Made by a program: the position numbers and the translations under genes. A model generated the notes under the pieces. The model worked only from the letters and a program-made list of their open reading frames with translations, was not told the origin of the DNA and made no database searches. This document shows, one piece after another, positions 1-8,156 of a stretch of 64,000 nucleotides of DNA. The number at the start of each line of letters is the position of its first letter. Position 1 is the stretch's first letter. Source of the DNA: an uncultured Duncaniella sp. (GTDB taxonomy: Bacteria; Bacteroidota; Bacteroidia; Bacteroidales; Muribaculaceae); NCBI GenBank assembly GCA_910587165.1, contig CAJUKP010000004.1, forward strand, positions 62,001 to 126,000. The letters are read 5' to 3'.

Positions 1-790
1 GGATGTCGAAGTTATCCTCGTCACCCTCTCCGAGCCTGTGGGATGTGCGGAGTATCTCGGTGATCTCGTCTGTGGCCATGGGGGTCATTTCTTCCGACAG
101 GGCCGATGCGAATATCGAACCGAGATAGTCGACGGCAAGGATGCGCTTCATGACTGTGGTGTATGGGGCTATGACCACGTCATCCTGGTCCATACCCATT
201 GAGTTCGTCCCTTTACTTTTAAGAACACCAATCACTGTAAAAGGAACCTTTCCGAATCTCACAACTTTACCGATCGGATTCTCTCCGCCCGGGAAAAGGT
301 TGCTTACCACAGTCTTTCCAAGAAGACACACCTTTGCCGCTGACTTTATATCGGCTTCATTGAACATCTCCCCGTCCTCCACGGAGAGCTTGCGGATATC
401 CATATATTCAGGGGTGACACCGCTGATGCTTGACGGCCAGTTATTGTTGCCGGCCACCATCTGTCCTGAACTCTGCACCACCGGACTCACCGCCTTGAGA
501 TAGGCGGTGCGGTCACGCAGAGCCTCGTAATCGGCCACCTTGAGAGTCTGCTTATCATCTGAGCTCTGCCTCACGCCACCCCTCTGCATATTGCCGGGAT
601 GAATCATTATCATGTTGCTGCCCATCTCGGATATCTGGGCCTTGATGCTCTCCTTGGAGCCCTGGCCGATAGCGAGCATACATATCACGGCAGCTATGCC
701 TATGATGATGCCGAGCATGGTCAGGATGGCCCTCAGTTTGTTGCGGTTGAGGGCTCTGAGAGCTATTTTGAGAAGATTGAAGAAGTTCAT
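1..790 (-). CDS. MacB-type ABC transporter permease, partial (C-terminus beyond the window)
   Basis: Inner-membrane permease of a tripartite efflux or export pump. The visible 263 codons begin MNFFNLLKIALRAL, then a charged stretch and one strong membrane segment (about residues 20-42, LTMLGIIIGIAAVICMLAIG), followed by a periplasmic domain of the MacB core type with the usual start (GQGSKESI) and a VIGVL strand. The remaining membrane segments and the FtsX-like C-terminal domain lie off the left edge, so the end is open. The ATG start at 790 is three bases after the stop of the ATPase gene (794), and the genes upstream encode the matching ATPase, adaptor and outer-membrane channel, so all four form one operon. 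In E. coli MacB ATPase and permease are one chain; here they are separate, as is common in Bacteroidetes. The exported substrate cannot be told from the sequence. Confidence 0.9.
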   Translation of the reverse strand, partial: MNFFNLLKIALRALNRNKLRAILTMLGIIIGIAAVICMLAIGQGSKESIKAQISEMGSNMIMIHPGNMQRGGVRQSSDDKQTLKVADYEALRDRTAYLKAVSPVVQSSGQMVAGNNNWPSSISGVTPEYMDIRKLSVEDGEMFNEADIKSAAKVCLLGKTVVSNLFPGGENPIGKVVRFGKVPFTVIGVLKSKGTNSMGMDQDDVVIAPYTTVMKRILAVDYLGSIFASALSEEMTPMATDEITEILRTSHRLGEGDEDNFDI

Positions 791-793
791 GGG

Positions 794-1555
794 TCAATCA
801 TCGTTAACAGGGAGTGAGGCCAGCATCTCGGCAGCCGATGCCGGCGAGGGATTGAGGGTATCGGAGACAATCCTGCCATCGCGGAGCACGATGTTGCGCG
901 ACGAATATGCCGCAAGCTCAGGGTTGTGGGTCACAAATATTATGGTGCGTCCACGGGCATAAAGCTCCTGGAAAAGCACAAGCACACTCATTGACGTGCG
1001 TGTGTCCAGATTGCCGGTGGCCTCATCAGCGAGGATAAGCACCGGATCGTTGACAAGAGCGCGGGCTATGGCCACACGCTGCTGCTGGCCTCCGCTCATC
1101 TGATTGCTCAGATGGTTGAGACGGTCGCCGAGCCCTACGGCAAGGAGTGCATCGACGGCACGTTTGTGACGGTCGCGAGCCGAGACATCAGGGTTGTAGA
1201 GCAAGGGCAGCTCCACATTCTCGATGGCCGACGTCTTGGGAAGAAGATTGTAATTCTGAAACACGAAACCGATCTTGCGGTTGCGCAGACGCGCCCGCTC
1301 GTTCTTGCTCATGTTCTTCACCTTCACCCCGTCGAGCACATATTCACCCGATGTTGGAGTGTCGAGACATCCGAGAGTATTGAGAAGCGTGGACTTGCCC
1401 GAGCCGGATGTGCCCATTATGGTGACAAACTCCCCCTCGGTGATTGTGAACGAGACTCCCCTCAGGGCATGGACTGTCTCACCGCCCACCTTGAAATCGC
1501 GGCGGAGATCCTTCACGTTTATGATTTCACGCGCTGACATAGCCACCTCCGTCAT
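794..1555 (-). CDS. MacB-type ABC transporter ATP-binding protein
   Basis: Cytoplasmic ATPase (253 aa) powering the adjacent permease. All nucleotide-binding motifs are visible: Walker A GTSGSGKST at about residues 48-56, signature MSGGQQQR at 153-160, Walker B LILADEA at 173-179 and the H-loop VTHN near 208-211. Length and motif spacing are typical of the LolD/MacB group. The ATG at 1555 overlaps the TGA of the upstream adaptor gene in a four-base ATGA, which implies translational coupling. A second ATG five codons in (1540, MSAREIINV) is a possible alternative start. It belongs with the permease (1-790), adaptor and TolC-like gene as one pump. Confidence 0.95.
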   Translation of the reverse strand: MTEVAMSAREIINVKDLRRDFKVGGETVHALRGVSFTITEGEFVTIMGTSGSGKSTLLNTLGCLDTPTSGEYVLDGVKVKNMSKNERARLRNRKIGFVFQNYNLLPKTSAIENVELPLLYNPDVSARDRHKRAVDALLAVGLGDRLNHLSNQMSGGQQQRVAIARALVNDPVLILADEATGNLDTRTSMSVLVLFQELYARGRTIIFVTHNPELAAYSSRNIVLRDGRIVSDTLNPSPASAAEMLASLPVNDD

Positions 1556-2733
1556 TTACGTTTCGGCGGTTTGGGGGCGAACGGACTGCGTTCACCTCCG
1601 GCATCCGATTCTTCCTCTCCGGCAGAGCTGACCGCATATTCCACAGCCACCTGCGCACCTTCGGCGATACCGGATTCAACCTGATAATTGATTCCGTCTG
1701 AAGCCCCGACTGTGATGATCAGAGGCACAAAACGGCCATCCTTGACCTCCCAGACCCTCTTTCGCGAAGGATCGGAGGGATCGTTGAACGGAGTGGCTTC
1801 AGTCCCCTCGGGAAGCACCGGCAGATTATCGGCATCAGGATAGTGATGAGGCACGAAACGGGTGGCCTTGACAGGCACGAGAGCCACATTCTCGCTGCGG
1901 GTCTGATAGATGGTCAGATTGGCCGTGAGACCCGGAATGAGCTTATGTTCCTTGTTGTCAGCGGAGACAAGCACCTCGTATGTCACCACATTGCTCTCGG
2001 TGGTGGGACTGATACGCTTCTGTGTCACGGTGCCACGGAACACTTCATCAGGATATGCATCCACCGTGAAAGTCACCTCCTGGCCCTCCTTCACACGACC
2101 TATGTCAGCCTCATCCACATCGGCGACAACACGCATATTGTCAAGATCGGCTATGGTGAACAGATTGGCCACAGTCATGGACGACACCACAGTCTGTCCC
2201 ACCTCGACATCTCTCGAGATCACGATACCGTCGATCGGGGAATATATCTCGGCATAGTTCAGATTCTTGGCGGCGCGCACCCTGTCGGCCTGGGCCTTCT
2301 CATAAGCCGTCTTGGCCACCTGAAAATCGCGGCGCGAGGTGTCAAACTCATAGTCGGAGATCAGACGCCTGTCATGCAGATTCCTGTCACGCTCGTAATT
2401 CTCACGGGAGTAGTCATACGTAGCCTTGGCACTCTCCACACTCGCCTCCGCTGATTTCAGCTCGCTCTGGAGGAGCACCTTGTCTATCTCGGCCAGAAGT
2501 TCTCCCTTCTTGACCTGGGAATTGTAATCAACCAGAATCTTGTCGATTATGCCGGTCACCTGGGTTCCGACATCAACCGAGGTCACAGATTCGAGCGTCC
2601 CTGTTGCCGTGACACTCTCGCTGATGGTCCCCTTTGTCACCGGCTCGGTGACAAGGCGGATCTCATCCTTCTTTCCGCATGACGACATGAGGATAAGAGG
2701 AATGGCAATGAGCAATGAATGTAATGCTTTCAT
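1552..2733 (-). CDS. Efflux periplasmic adaptor lipoprotein (HlyD/MacA family)
   Basis: Membrane-fusion protein linking the inner-membrane ABC permease to the outer-membrane channel. The N-terminus is a lipoprotein signal (hydrophobic run ending LMSSC), so Cys at about residue 18 should be lipidated. Then come a barrel-sandwich half (VTSVDVGTQVTGII), a long alpha-helical hairpin (about residues 90-155, rich in Glu, Ala and Arg), the second lipoyl half (IYSPIDGIVISRDVEVGQTV) and beta-barrel and membrane-proximal domains. The reading frame also opens with a TTG at 2739, but I choose the ATG at 2733 because it follows the TGA of the TolC-like gene (2736-2738) directly and begins the signal peptide. 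393 aa, normal for MacA. The last ~20 residues are a charged Pro/Lys-rich tail. Confidence 0.92.
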   Translation of the reverse strand: MKALHSLLIAIPLILMSSCGKKDEIRLVTEPVTKGTISESVTATGTLESVTSVDVGTQVTGIIDKILVDYNSQVKKGELLAEIDKVLLQSELKSAEASVESAKATYDYSRENYERDRNLHDRRLISDYEFDTSRRDFQVAKTAYEKAQADRVRAAKNLNYAEIYSPIDGIVISRDVEVGQTVVSSMTVANLFTIADLDNMRVVADVDEADIGRVKEGQEVTFTVDAYPDEVFRGTVTQKRISPTTESNVVTYEVLVSADNKEHKLIPGLTANLTIYQTRSENVALVPVKATRFVPHHYPDADNLPVLPEGTEATPFNDPSDPSRKRVWEVKDGRFVPLIITVGASDGINYQVESGIAEGAQVAVEYAVSSAGEEESDAGGERSPFAPKPPKRK

Positions 2734-2735
2734 AT

Positions 2736-4046
2736 TCAAAGTGTGATATTTCCGGTTCGTAAAAATTCGACCATCTTCCTGGCAAGAAGCGCCATATATT
2801 TGGCCTGGATCACCTCATGGCGGGCAGAGGCGAGAGACTGGTGGCTCTGCAGGAGTTCGGTCGACTCGACGTAGCCCACGGCAAAACGCTCGGCCACATA
2901 CTCGTCGCTGAGAGCTGCGGCCCTCTCGTTTGCCACAGCAGCCACATAGCGCGACCGTGCAGACTGCATATCTATATACCAGCCCTCCAATGTGTTGGCT
3001 ATCTCCTGACGGCGGGCCTGCACGTCATATTCACTGTTGATCTTGGCTATTTTGGCCTGTGCGACCGCCGTTTTGGTCTTCTTGTGATCAAGGATAGGGA
3101 TAGACAGCGTCAGCCCCACATTCTCGTTGAGACTCCGTTTCATCTGCTCCCCCCAGCCCCGGGAATCGGTGGTATAGTAACCGGTTCCGATCCCGGCGTT
3201 GACACTTATCTGAGGGCTGGATCCGGCCCGTGCCGCCTTGATGTCATCATCGGCCATCGCTACTGAAAGCTCATCGTAACGGAGACGCGAATCCGTGGCA
3301 AGGGCCATATCATAGCTCTCGGCGAGCGGCGGAAGATCGGAAAGGACGAGAAGCGAGTCAAACGTCACAGGCACCACGTCGATACTCCGGTCAATGCCAA
3401 GCTCAAGAAGGTTGCGGAGCTGAAGCTTGCGCGAGGCAAGGTCAGCCTCGGCACTCACGGTGTTGTAGCGGTCACGCTCGGCCTGGGCTTCCAGTTGCTG
3501 ATAATCAACGATTGAAATCCTGCCTGATTCCATCATCTGGCGTGAACGCTCGGCCTGCGAGGCACTCACCTCGGCAAGCTGACGGTTCACCTCGAGAGCC
3601 TCGCGGGCATAGAGAATATTGACATATATCGAGAGGAGCTCGGTGCGGATGTCGCGGAAAAGCCCATCCGTGGCCCATCTCGACCGCTCTACATCAGTCT
3701 TCGAACGGTTGATGTCAGCCTTGCGCTTCCCTCCGTCCCACAAAGTCCATGATCCGTTGAGACCGTAGGATGAGGTATAGGCATTCTTATCCACACCGGC
3801 ATCCCCCATAGGTGTATTGGCATAACCCTGCGATGTGCCGAATTCAAGCGACGGCACCCACTGTGCCTTGGCACCCTCGAGAGTCACTCCGGCACTCTGC
3901 TGCGACAGTTCAGACTGACGCAACGAGATATTGTTCTCCCGGGCCCAATCCACACAGTCACCGAAGCTCCATATCTCCTGGGCCGGCATACTGAAACCGA
4001 TGCCGGTCAGGACCGCGATTGTCAATAGGTGTCTATACATAAGCAT
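2736..4046 (-). CDS. TolC-family outer-membrane efflux channel
   Basis: Outer-membrane component of the MacAB-like pump, first gene of the four-gene operon. It has a signal peptide (YRHLLTIAVLTGIGFSMPAQ) and two repeated long-helix regions typical of the OEP family (for example ALEVNRQLAEVSASQAER and EYVAERFAVGYVESTELLQS), about 436 aa. The frame can be extended to a GTG at 4085, but the extra 13 residues lie across the predicted promoter (-7 box at 4065-4072). The ATG at 4046, or the ATG two codons later at 4040, is therefore the real start. The stop nearly touches the adaptor start (2733). Confidence 0.92.
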   Translation of the reverse strand: MLMYRHLLTIAVLTGIGFSMPAQEIWSFGDCVDWARENNISLRQSELSQQSAGVTLEGAKAQWVPSLEFGTSQGYANTPMGDAGVDKNAYTSSYGLNGSWTLWDGGKRKADINRSKTDVERSRWATDGLFRDIRTELLSIYVNILYAREALEVNRQLAEVSASQAERSRQMMESGRISIVDYQQLEAQAERDRYNTVSAEADLASRKLQLRNLLELGIDRSIDVVPVTFDSLLVLSDLPPLAESYDMALATDSRLRYDELSVAMADDDIKAARAGSSPQISVNAGIGTGYYTTDSRGWGEQMKRSLNENVGLTLSIPILDHKKTKTAVAQAKIAKINSEYDVQARRQEIANTLEGWYIDMQSARSRYVAAVANERAAALSDEYVAERFAVGYVESTELLQSHQSLASARHEVIQAKYMALLARKMVEFLRTGNITL

Positions 4047-4064
4047 ATCATTGTTTCTTGTGGG

Positions 4065-4096
4065 CAAAATTAGTGGATCTGACACTATTCTCCCAA
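4065..4096 (-). promoter_or_regulatory. Promoter of the efflux operon
   Basis: On the minus strand a TTGG box (4093-4096) is followed after 20 bases by TAATTTTG (4065-4072), matching the Bacteroidetes consensus. Transcription would start near 4058, giving a leader of about 12 bases before the ATG at 4046. Confidence 0.6.
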
Positions 4097-4193
4097 TTTT
4101 TTAGACATATCGCCCGTCAGAGGCTATTTTTAACACCATTAACATCGGAAAATTGCATCACAGGCATCAAAATATTTATAAATGTTAAAAACT

Positions 4194-4224
4194 TATGGCT
4201 CGAGTATTATTTTGTGTATCTTTG
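4194..4224 (+). promoter_or_regulatory. Promoter of the Ser/Thr kinase gene, predicted near-leaderless
   Basis: TATG (4194-4197, one mismatch to TTTG), a 19-base spacer, then a perfect TATCTTTG (4217-4224). The kinase ATG is at 4230, five bases after the box, so the transcript should begin at or within a base or two of the start codon. Confidence 0.6.
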
Positions 4225-4229
4225 GGGAT

Positions 4230-5336
4230 ATGGAGCCATTGTCTTACGAAAACTCAATTCTCACTCCCGCCGATGAGGAAACGCCGGTCAGCCATGAATC
4301 AGCCGTCGACATCTACTCCGGCACGATATTCCGTGTCATATTGCTGCAGCGCAACGGCAAGCGCTTCATATTCAAGTGTCTGAACCGTGAATATGCCGGT
4401 GCGCCGCAATTCGTGGCACTTCTGCGCAAGGAATACGATCTGGGCATGAAGCTCGATCATCCCAACATTGTCAGGATGATCAACTACGAGACCAACGGGC
4501 AATACGGTCCGGGAATACTCATGGAATGGATCGACGGAATGACCCTGAACAAGTATCTCGCCGAAAATCCGCCGGAGAGCCGCCGCATGAGCATTATGCG
4601 ACAGCTCGCCGAGGCCCTGGCATATATCCACTCACGCGGAGTGAGCCACAGGGATCTCAAACCTGACAATATCCTCATCACACGCCGTCAGCATGAGGTC
4701 AGGCTGATCGACCTGGGGCTCGGCGATGCCGATGACCAGCTGACTGTGAAAATGTCGGCAGCCACCACCGCCTACGGCGCACCGGAACAGTTGGCCGGGA
4801 TTGCGTCCGACGAGCGGGCGGATGTCTACTCATTCGGAAAGATAATGGCTCAGGCCGGCCTTCCCCGCCGATTCATGTCACTGTCCGGAGCCTGTCTGCA
4901 TCGTGATCCTGACAGACGTCCGTCCATGGATGAAGTGGTCCGCCGCATCAACCGGCTGATAGCTCATCCTATCAGGCGGATCATGATTCCGGCAGCCGTG
5001 ATCGTGACAATCGCGGCTCTCGCCATAGCCTTTTACCACAGCCAAACCCCGCCACCGATCGAAGAGAGTGAGACAACAGACGCTATCATAGAGAAAAGCT
5101 TCGTCCGCGTGGATTCCCTTGTCTCGGCCTATGCCCCCGCCATAGAGTCATCCGGTTGGGACGGATCAAGAGGCGGGCATATTGAGAAACGCACCGCCGA
5201 AATGTTCGCCCTCGCCGCAGATCTCGAAGCCGCACTCAGAGAGAAAGGTCTCTCCGAACCTGAGATAGCCGACAAGCTGGCTGGTTTCTGGCTATATTCT
5301 GTCAACACTACAAACAAAAGTGACGGACTCCAATAA
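4230..5336 (+). CDS. Membrane-anchored eukaryotic-like Ser/Thr protein kinase
   Basis: Protein kinase domain at about residues 25-245 followed by one membrane helix (about 252-268, MIPAAVIVTIAALAIAFYH) and a ~100-residue C-terminal region that should face the periplasm. Visible kinase elements are the VAIK-type lysine (FIFKCL, K49), the catalytic loop HRDLKPDN (D142), DLG in place of DFG (161-163), and an APE-like YGAPEQ (184-186). The glycine-rich loop is degenerate (YSGTIFRV). The catalytic residues suggest an active kinase. The frame is open upstream to an ATG at 4182, but those 16 residues do not look like part of a kinase and lie inside the promoter, so I take 4230. It is divergent from the MacAB/TolC operon over about 180 bases and may sense or tune envelope status; that link is inference from position only. 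368 aa. Confidence 0.88.
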   Translation: MEPLSYENSILTPADEETPVSHESAVDIYSGTIFRVILLQRNGKRFIFKCLNREYAGAPQFVALLRKEYDLGMKLDHPNIVRMINYETNGQYGPGILMEWIDGMTLNKYLAENPPESRRMSIMRQLAEALAYIHSRGVSHRDLKPDNILITRRQHEVRLIDLGLGDADDQLTVKMSAATTAYGAPEQLAGIASDERADVYSFGKIMAQAGLPRRFMSLSGACLHRDPDRRPSMDEVVRRINRLIAHPIRRIMIPAAVIVTIAALAIAFYHSQTPPPIEESETTDAIIEKSFVRVDSLVSAYAPAIESSGWDGSRGGHIEKRTAEMFALAADLEAALREKGLSEPEIADKLAGFWLYSVNTTNKSDGLQ

Positions 5337-5378
5337 ATGGAATCCGACACGGGAAGCATCATTACTATATCTGTTAAG

Positions 5379-6002
5379 TTAGGATTTATTGCCAGTGTTT
5401 ACCGGGTGGTCATATTTCTGACCGAGTATCTCGAATCTCACTCCACTGCTTGAACCGGCTATATAACTCATTGAGCCGACCCCCTCACGGTGAATGGAAT
5501 TGAAGTAAAGCGGTGCATTCTGCACGAAAAAGCAACAGCTCACGATATCCCCCTTCATCAGTTTCGAATTGCGGGTCTCCACCACTTCAAAGTGGACATC
5601 GAACAGGTGATGCAACACACATTCCCTTCCGGGATGCCATGCCACCCTGACATAAGTGCCTTTCGGCAGATTGGCACTCTCGACCATATCGCCGAAGAAT
5701 ACAGCCGACTGAGATGAGGCAGTGTGGTCGCGTTCCACAAAATCCTCAAACTCACGGTAGCCTACATAACGCGCAAGAGCTCTGAGCGTGAAGTTGCCGG
5801 GACGATAGAATGCACCGGCATCGTTCATATAGCCCCATACACGTTTCAAGGTTGTGGGACTGACACACAGACGGGACACAGCCTTGATATCTTCCGACAG
5901 GTATTCGAAATCCGCCGGGGTTCTGACGGAGCGATTGACTTTACGCTCCACCTCGCCACGCAATTCATTCAGCTTTTCCTTGAAGTCTCTGTTATCGTCC
6001 AT
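5379..6002 (-). CDS. Unrecognised 207-aa protein with an HTH-like N-terminus
   Basis: I cannot assign a named family. The N-terminal ~85 residues look like a Bacteroidetes DNA-binding or adaptor module: a basic helical start, LSEDIKAV, then SPTTLKRVWGYMND and LRALARYVGYREFEDFV, which read as helix-turn-helix followed by another helix pair. The C-terminal ~110 residues are beta-rich (YVRVAWHPGRECVLHHL, HFEVVETRNSKLMKGDIV), possibly a small sensory or binding barrel. No signal peptide or membrane segment, so probably cytoplasmic. It stands alone, convergent with the kinase gene (42-base gap). ATG at 6002 with a TAATTTTG box at 6026-6033. Confidence 0.75.
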   Translation of the reverse strand: MDDNRDFKEKLNELRGEVERKVNRSVRTPADFEYLSEDIKAVSRLCVSPTTLKRVWGYMNDAGAFYRPGNFTLRALARYVGYREFEDFVERDHTASSQSAVFFGDMVESANLPKGTYVRVAWHPGRECVLHHLFDVHFEVVETRNSKLMKGDIVSCCFFVQNAPLYFNSIHREGVGSMSYIAGSSSGVRFEILGQKYDHPVNTGNKS

Positions 6003-6025
6003 ACAACTATATTAGCTTTTCAATG

Positions 6026-6033
6026 CAAAATTA
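6026..6033 (-). promoter_or_regulatory. Probable -7 box of the 207-aa protein gene
   Basis: TAATTTTG on the minus strand, 23 bases before the ATG at 6002. A TTGG lies further upstream (6049-6052) but only 15 bases away, so the -33 match is poor. Confidence 0.4.
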
Positions 6034-6134
6034 ATGAATTTTTATATGCCAATTCAGACCATTTCAGACCATTTTCAATATGCAGTCAAAAAGATAGTAT
6101 GCACGTAATGACGGGTTAGGAAAAGGATACTAAA

Positions 6135-6274
6135 GTTACCGGTCAGGACAAGGATACAAAGGGACAAAAGGGCAAAAGGAACAAAATTTTTGCCAGATTC
6201 ATCAGACTGATAAAAATAAATAATCTGTTCCTTTTTTACTTTTGTCCCTTTGTATCCTTGTCCTGACCGGTAAC
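6135..6274. repeat. Long inverted-repeat element, copy 1
   Basis: Two arms of about 48 bases (6135-6183 and 6225-6274) are reverse complements: the outer ~35 bases match perfectly, starting GTTACCGGTCAGGACAAGGA, and the inner part, ending near GGAACA, is imperfect. They enclose a ~40-base AT-rich loop. The arm core (TCAGGA, AAGGATACAAA, GGACAAAA, GGAACA) recurs at 8496-8590 and, more diverged, at 60905-61082 and 62130-62334. There is no reading frame of significance. It could be a MITE or REP-like mobile element or a processed structured RNA. Confidence 0.85.
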
Positions 6275-6296
6275 TATGTGTACTACCCCGTAATGA

Positions 6297-6339
6297 TACA
6301 GTTCCCATGCCTGCTTTTATCGCAAACACGGGAACTGTA
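6297..6339 (-). terminator. Hairpin downstream of fabI
   Basis: A 10-base perfect inverted repeat TACAGTTCCC (6297-6306) / GGGAACTGTA (6330-6339) with a 23-base loop, starting 32 bases after the fabI stop. It has no clear T-run, so termination is inferred from position. Confidence 0.45.
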
Positions 6340-6370
6340 CAATGTTATTCAATCCGGAGCGGCCGGATCA

Positions 6371-7228
6371 TCAACCATACTGGATGGTGCCGTCAGGATT
6401 ACGGTAGAGATCGAAGCTCTTCTCATACTGGTCCATGGCGCGGAGGCTCATGCCCATCGACGAGAAACCGCCGTCGTGATAGAGATTCTGCATTGTCACC
6501 TTGCGGGTGAGGTCTGAGAAAAGTGTGATGCAATAGTCGGCACACTCATCAGCCGATGCGTTGCCCAGGGGCGACATACGGTTGGCAAAGTCCATGAGGG
6601 AATCCATACCCTTCACGCCGCTTCCGGCAGTGGTGGGAGTGGGCGACTGTGAGATGGTATTGATGCGGACACCCTTCTCGCGGCCATAGATGTAGCCGAA
6701 GCTGCGGGCAATGGATTCGAGAAGTGCCTTGGCATCGGCCATGTCATTGTAGCCGAACATGGTGCGCTGGGCTGCGATATAGCTGAGAGCCACGATGCTG
6801 CCGTGGTCGGCGATAGCATCAAGCTTCTTTGCGGCCTGGATCATCTTGTGGAAAGATACGGCCGAGATGTCGAGAGTCTTGTTGAGAAGATCGTAGTCAA
6901 GATCGTCATACAGACGTTTCTTGCGGACATTGGGCGACATTCCGATAGAATGGAGCACGAAGTCAATCTTGCCTCCGAGCACCTCCATCGAGCGGCTGAA
7001 CACCATCTCGAGATCATCGACATTGGTGGCATCGGCGGGGATCACCTCTGCTCCGAGCTGCTCGCCGAGCTTGCTGACATCACCCATGCGTACTGCCACA
7101 GGTGTGTTGCTCAGAGTGATAGTAGCGCCTTCCTCAACAGCCTTCACGGCCACTTTCCAGGCTATACTCTTGTCATTGAGCGCGCCGAATATCACGCCGC
7201 GCTTCCCTTTCAAAAGGTTGTAACTCAT
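6371..7228 (-). CDS. fabI: Enoyl-[acyl-carrier-protein] reductase, FabI type
   Basis: NADH-dependent reduction of trans-2-enoyl-ACP, the last step of each fatty-acid elongation cycle, in the cytoplasm. A short-chain dehydrogenase fold begins MSYNLLKGKRGVIFGALND with the FabI version of the nucleotide-binding loop. HSIGMSP occupies the usual position of the conserved cofactor strand. The catalytic pair is Y160 and K167 in YNDMADAK, with the first tyrosine at Y150 (LSYIA), as in characterised FabI. 285 aa, slightly longer than E. coli FabI (262 aa) because of a C-terminal extension after GGFSSMGM. Single-gene unit with its own promoter (7254-7284). ATG at 7228. Confidence 0.97.
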   Translation of the reverse strand: MSYNLLKGKRGVIFGALNDKSIAWKVAVKAVEEGATITLSNTPVAVRMGDVSKLGEQLGAEVIPADATNVDDLEMVFSRSMEVLGGKIDFVLHSIGMSPNVRKKRLYDDLDYDLLNKTLDISAVSFHKMIQAAKKLDAIADHGSIVALSYIAAQRTMFGYNDMADAKALLESIARSFGYIYGREKGVRINTISQSPTPTTAGSGVKGMDSLMDFANRMSPLGNASADECADYCITLFSDLTRKVTMQNLYHDGGFSSMGMSLRAMDQYEKSFDLYRNPDGTIQYG

Positions 7229-7253
7229 TATGTTTTTACTTTGTTTTCGGGTG

Positions 7254-7284
7254 CAAAGTTAGTGAAAATTATCCAAACCGCCAA
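7254..7284 (-). promoter_or_regulatory. fabI promoter
   Basis: Minus-strand TTGG (7281-7284), 19-base spacer, TAACTTTG (7254-7261). Predicted leader is about 20 bases. Confidence 0.6.
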
Positions 7285-7402
7285 TTTCAATCCACCCTCG
7301 TCCTCTCAGCAGGCACAAAACATCCGCGCCAAGAACATTTCGGCAAGTGAGATTGTAGTAATAAGAAAAAGCTCCATATTCACCACCTTATATATTATAT
7401 AT

Positions 7403-7942
7403 ATGAGACAGATTTCCCGCCTGACAGCAGCGATGGCTCTTGCGATAGCAGGTACAGCCTCAATGTCAGCCCAAGCATTCTTCACACTCAATGCAGGGAC
7501 TGACGGTTTCAACGCCAGTTTTTCCAACGCTTATCCCTATTATGCCCCTGCCGTAGTGGTCGCACCTCCCCCACCCCCACGCCATCATCACCACCATCAT
7601 CACGAGAGAGTATGTGTGCCGATGCTTCCCGGGTGGGACTACCCCGTCATATCACCCAAACAATACAGAAAAGCCGTCAAGAGATACCGCAAGGAGGCAA
7701 GCCGCGGCCGTGTGGCCGGAGCCATACCTCTGCCGGGAGGTGGTGGAATCATGGTGTCACTCCCGATCGGTGGTGGCCATGACTATTATGACTATGATGA
7801 CTATGACGACGATGACTATGAGGACTACATGAAAGCCCGCTACAAGTATCACAAGAAGATGTACAAGAAGTACAAGAAAGCCCGCAAGCACTATAAGAAG
7901 CACCACAAGCACCACCGCCATCATCACGACGATGACGATTGA
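7403..7942 (+). CDS. Secreted His/Asp/Lys/Tyr-rich low-complexity protein
   Basis: 179 aa. Signal peptide (ISRLTAAMALAIAGTASMSAQA), then a mature protein with a proline run joined to eight consecutive His after PPPPPR, a short ordered middle (VPMLPGWDYPVISPKQYRKAVKRY, with a Gly-rich hairpin GGGGIMVSLPIGGG), an Asp/Tyr repeat (YYDYDDYDDDDYEDY), a Lys/Tyr/His tract and a final HHRHHHDDDD. No known domain recognised. His and Asp clusters suggest binding of Zn, Ni, Cu or Ca in the periplasm or at the surface; that is inference. The frame is open back to 6803, but that part runs antisense through fabI and has no coding character, so I start at the ATG at 7403, which begins the signal peptide. No clear promoter match upstream. 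Confidence 0.8.
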   Translation: MRQISRLTAAMALAIAGTASMSAQAFFTLNAGTDGFNASFSNAYPYYAPAVVVAPPPPPRHHHHHHHERVCVPMLPGWDYPVISPKQYRKAVKRYRKEASRGRVAGAIPLPGGGGIMVSLPIGGGHDYYDYDDYDDDDYEDYMKARYKYHKKMYKKYKKARKHYKKHHKHHRHHHDDDD

Positions 7943-8004
7943 TGCCCGTGGGGACTAAGGGACTGTATTTAGGCTTCGGATACGGCAAATGTTAAAAAAT
8001 AGAT

Positions 8005-8037
8005 GGTGAAAATTACCAAATTTTGTAATTTTTCACC
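8005..8037. terminator. AT-rich hairpin between the His-rich protein and the small lipoprotein
   Basis: GGTGAAAATTAC (from 8005) pairs with GTAATTTTTCACC (to 8037) around a short loop, with a T-run in the 3' arm. It lies 60 bases after the stop at 7942. Likely terminator. Confidence 0.5.
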
Positions 8038-8074
8038 AAAATTCAAAGCTGCCACAAAAAAACACTAAAAAAAC

Positions 8075-8105
8075 TTTGGTATGTCAGTTTTTTGTTATAC
8101 CTTTG
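8075..8105 (+). promoter_or_regulatory. Strong promoter of the small lipoprotein gene
   Basis: TTTG (8075-8078), 19-base spacer, TACCTTTG (8098-8105), a perfect match to both boxes of the Bacteroidetes consensus. It predicts a ~45-base leader. Confidence 0.75.
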
Positions 8106-8156
8106 TGACGTTTTTGAAGCTTAAATATTGTTCAATAATTTAACCAAAAGAAGAAA

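Larger units (their letters stand above)
6003..6370. other. 368-base intergenic region
   Basis: No gene seen. It holds, left to right, the probable promoter of the 6002 gene, the inverted-repeat element at 6135-6274 and the hairpin that probably ends fabI transcription (6297-6339). Short reading frames here (for example 6075-6329 minus) are by-products of the repeat. Confidence 0.7.

Noticed and set aside
2734..4085. Alternative starts of the adaptor (TTG 2739) and TolC-like (GTG 4085) genes
   Set aside because: They give poorer signal peptides and the second one covers the predicted promoter; ATG starts downstream fit better.
6104..6296. Direct repeat CGTAATGA (6104-6111 and 6289-6296) as target-site duplication of copy 1
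   Set aside because: It is not adjacent to the arm ends (24 and 14 bases away), so likely chance.
6803..7402. N-terminal extension of the His-rich protein back to 6803
   Set aside because: It runs antisense through fabI and has no coding character; the signal peptide begins at 7403.
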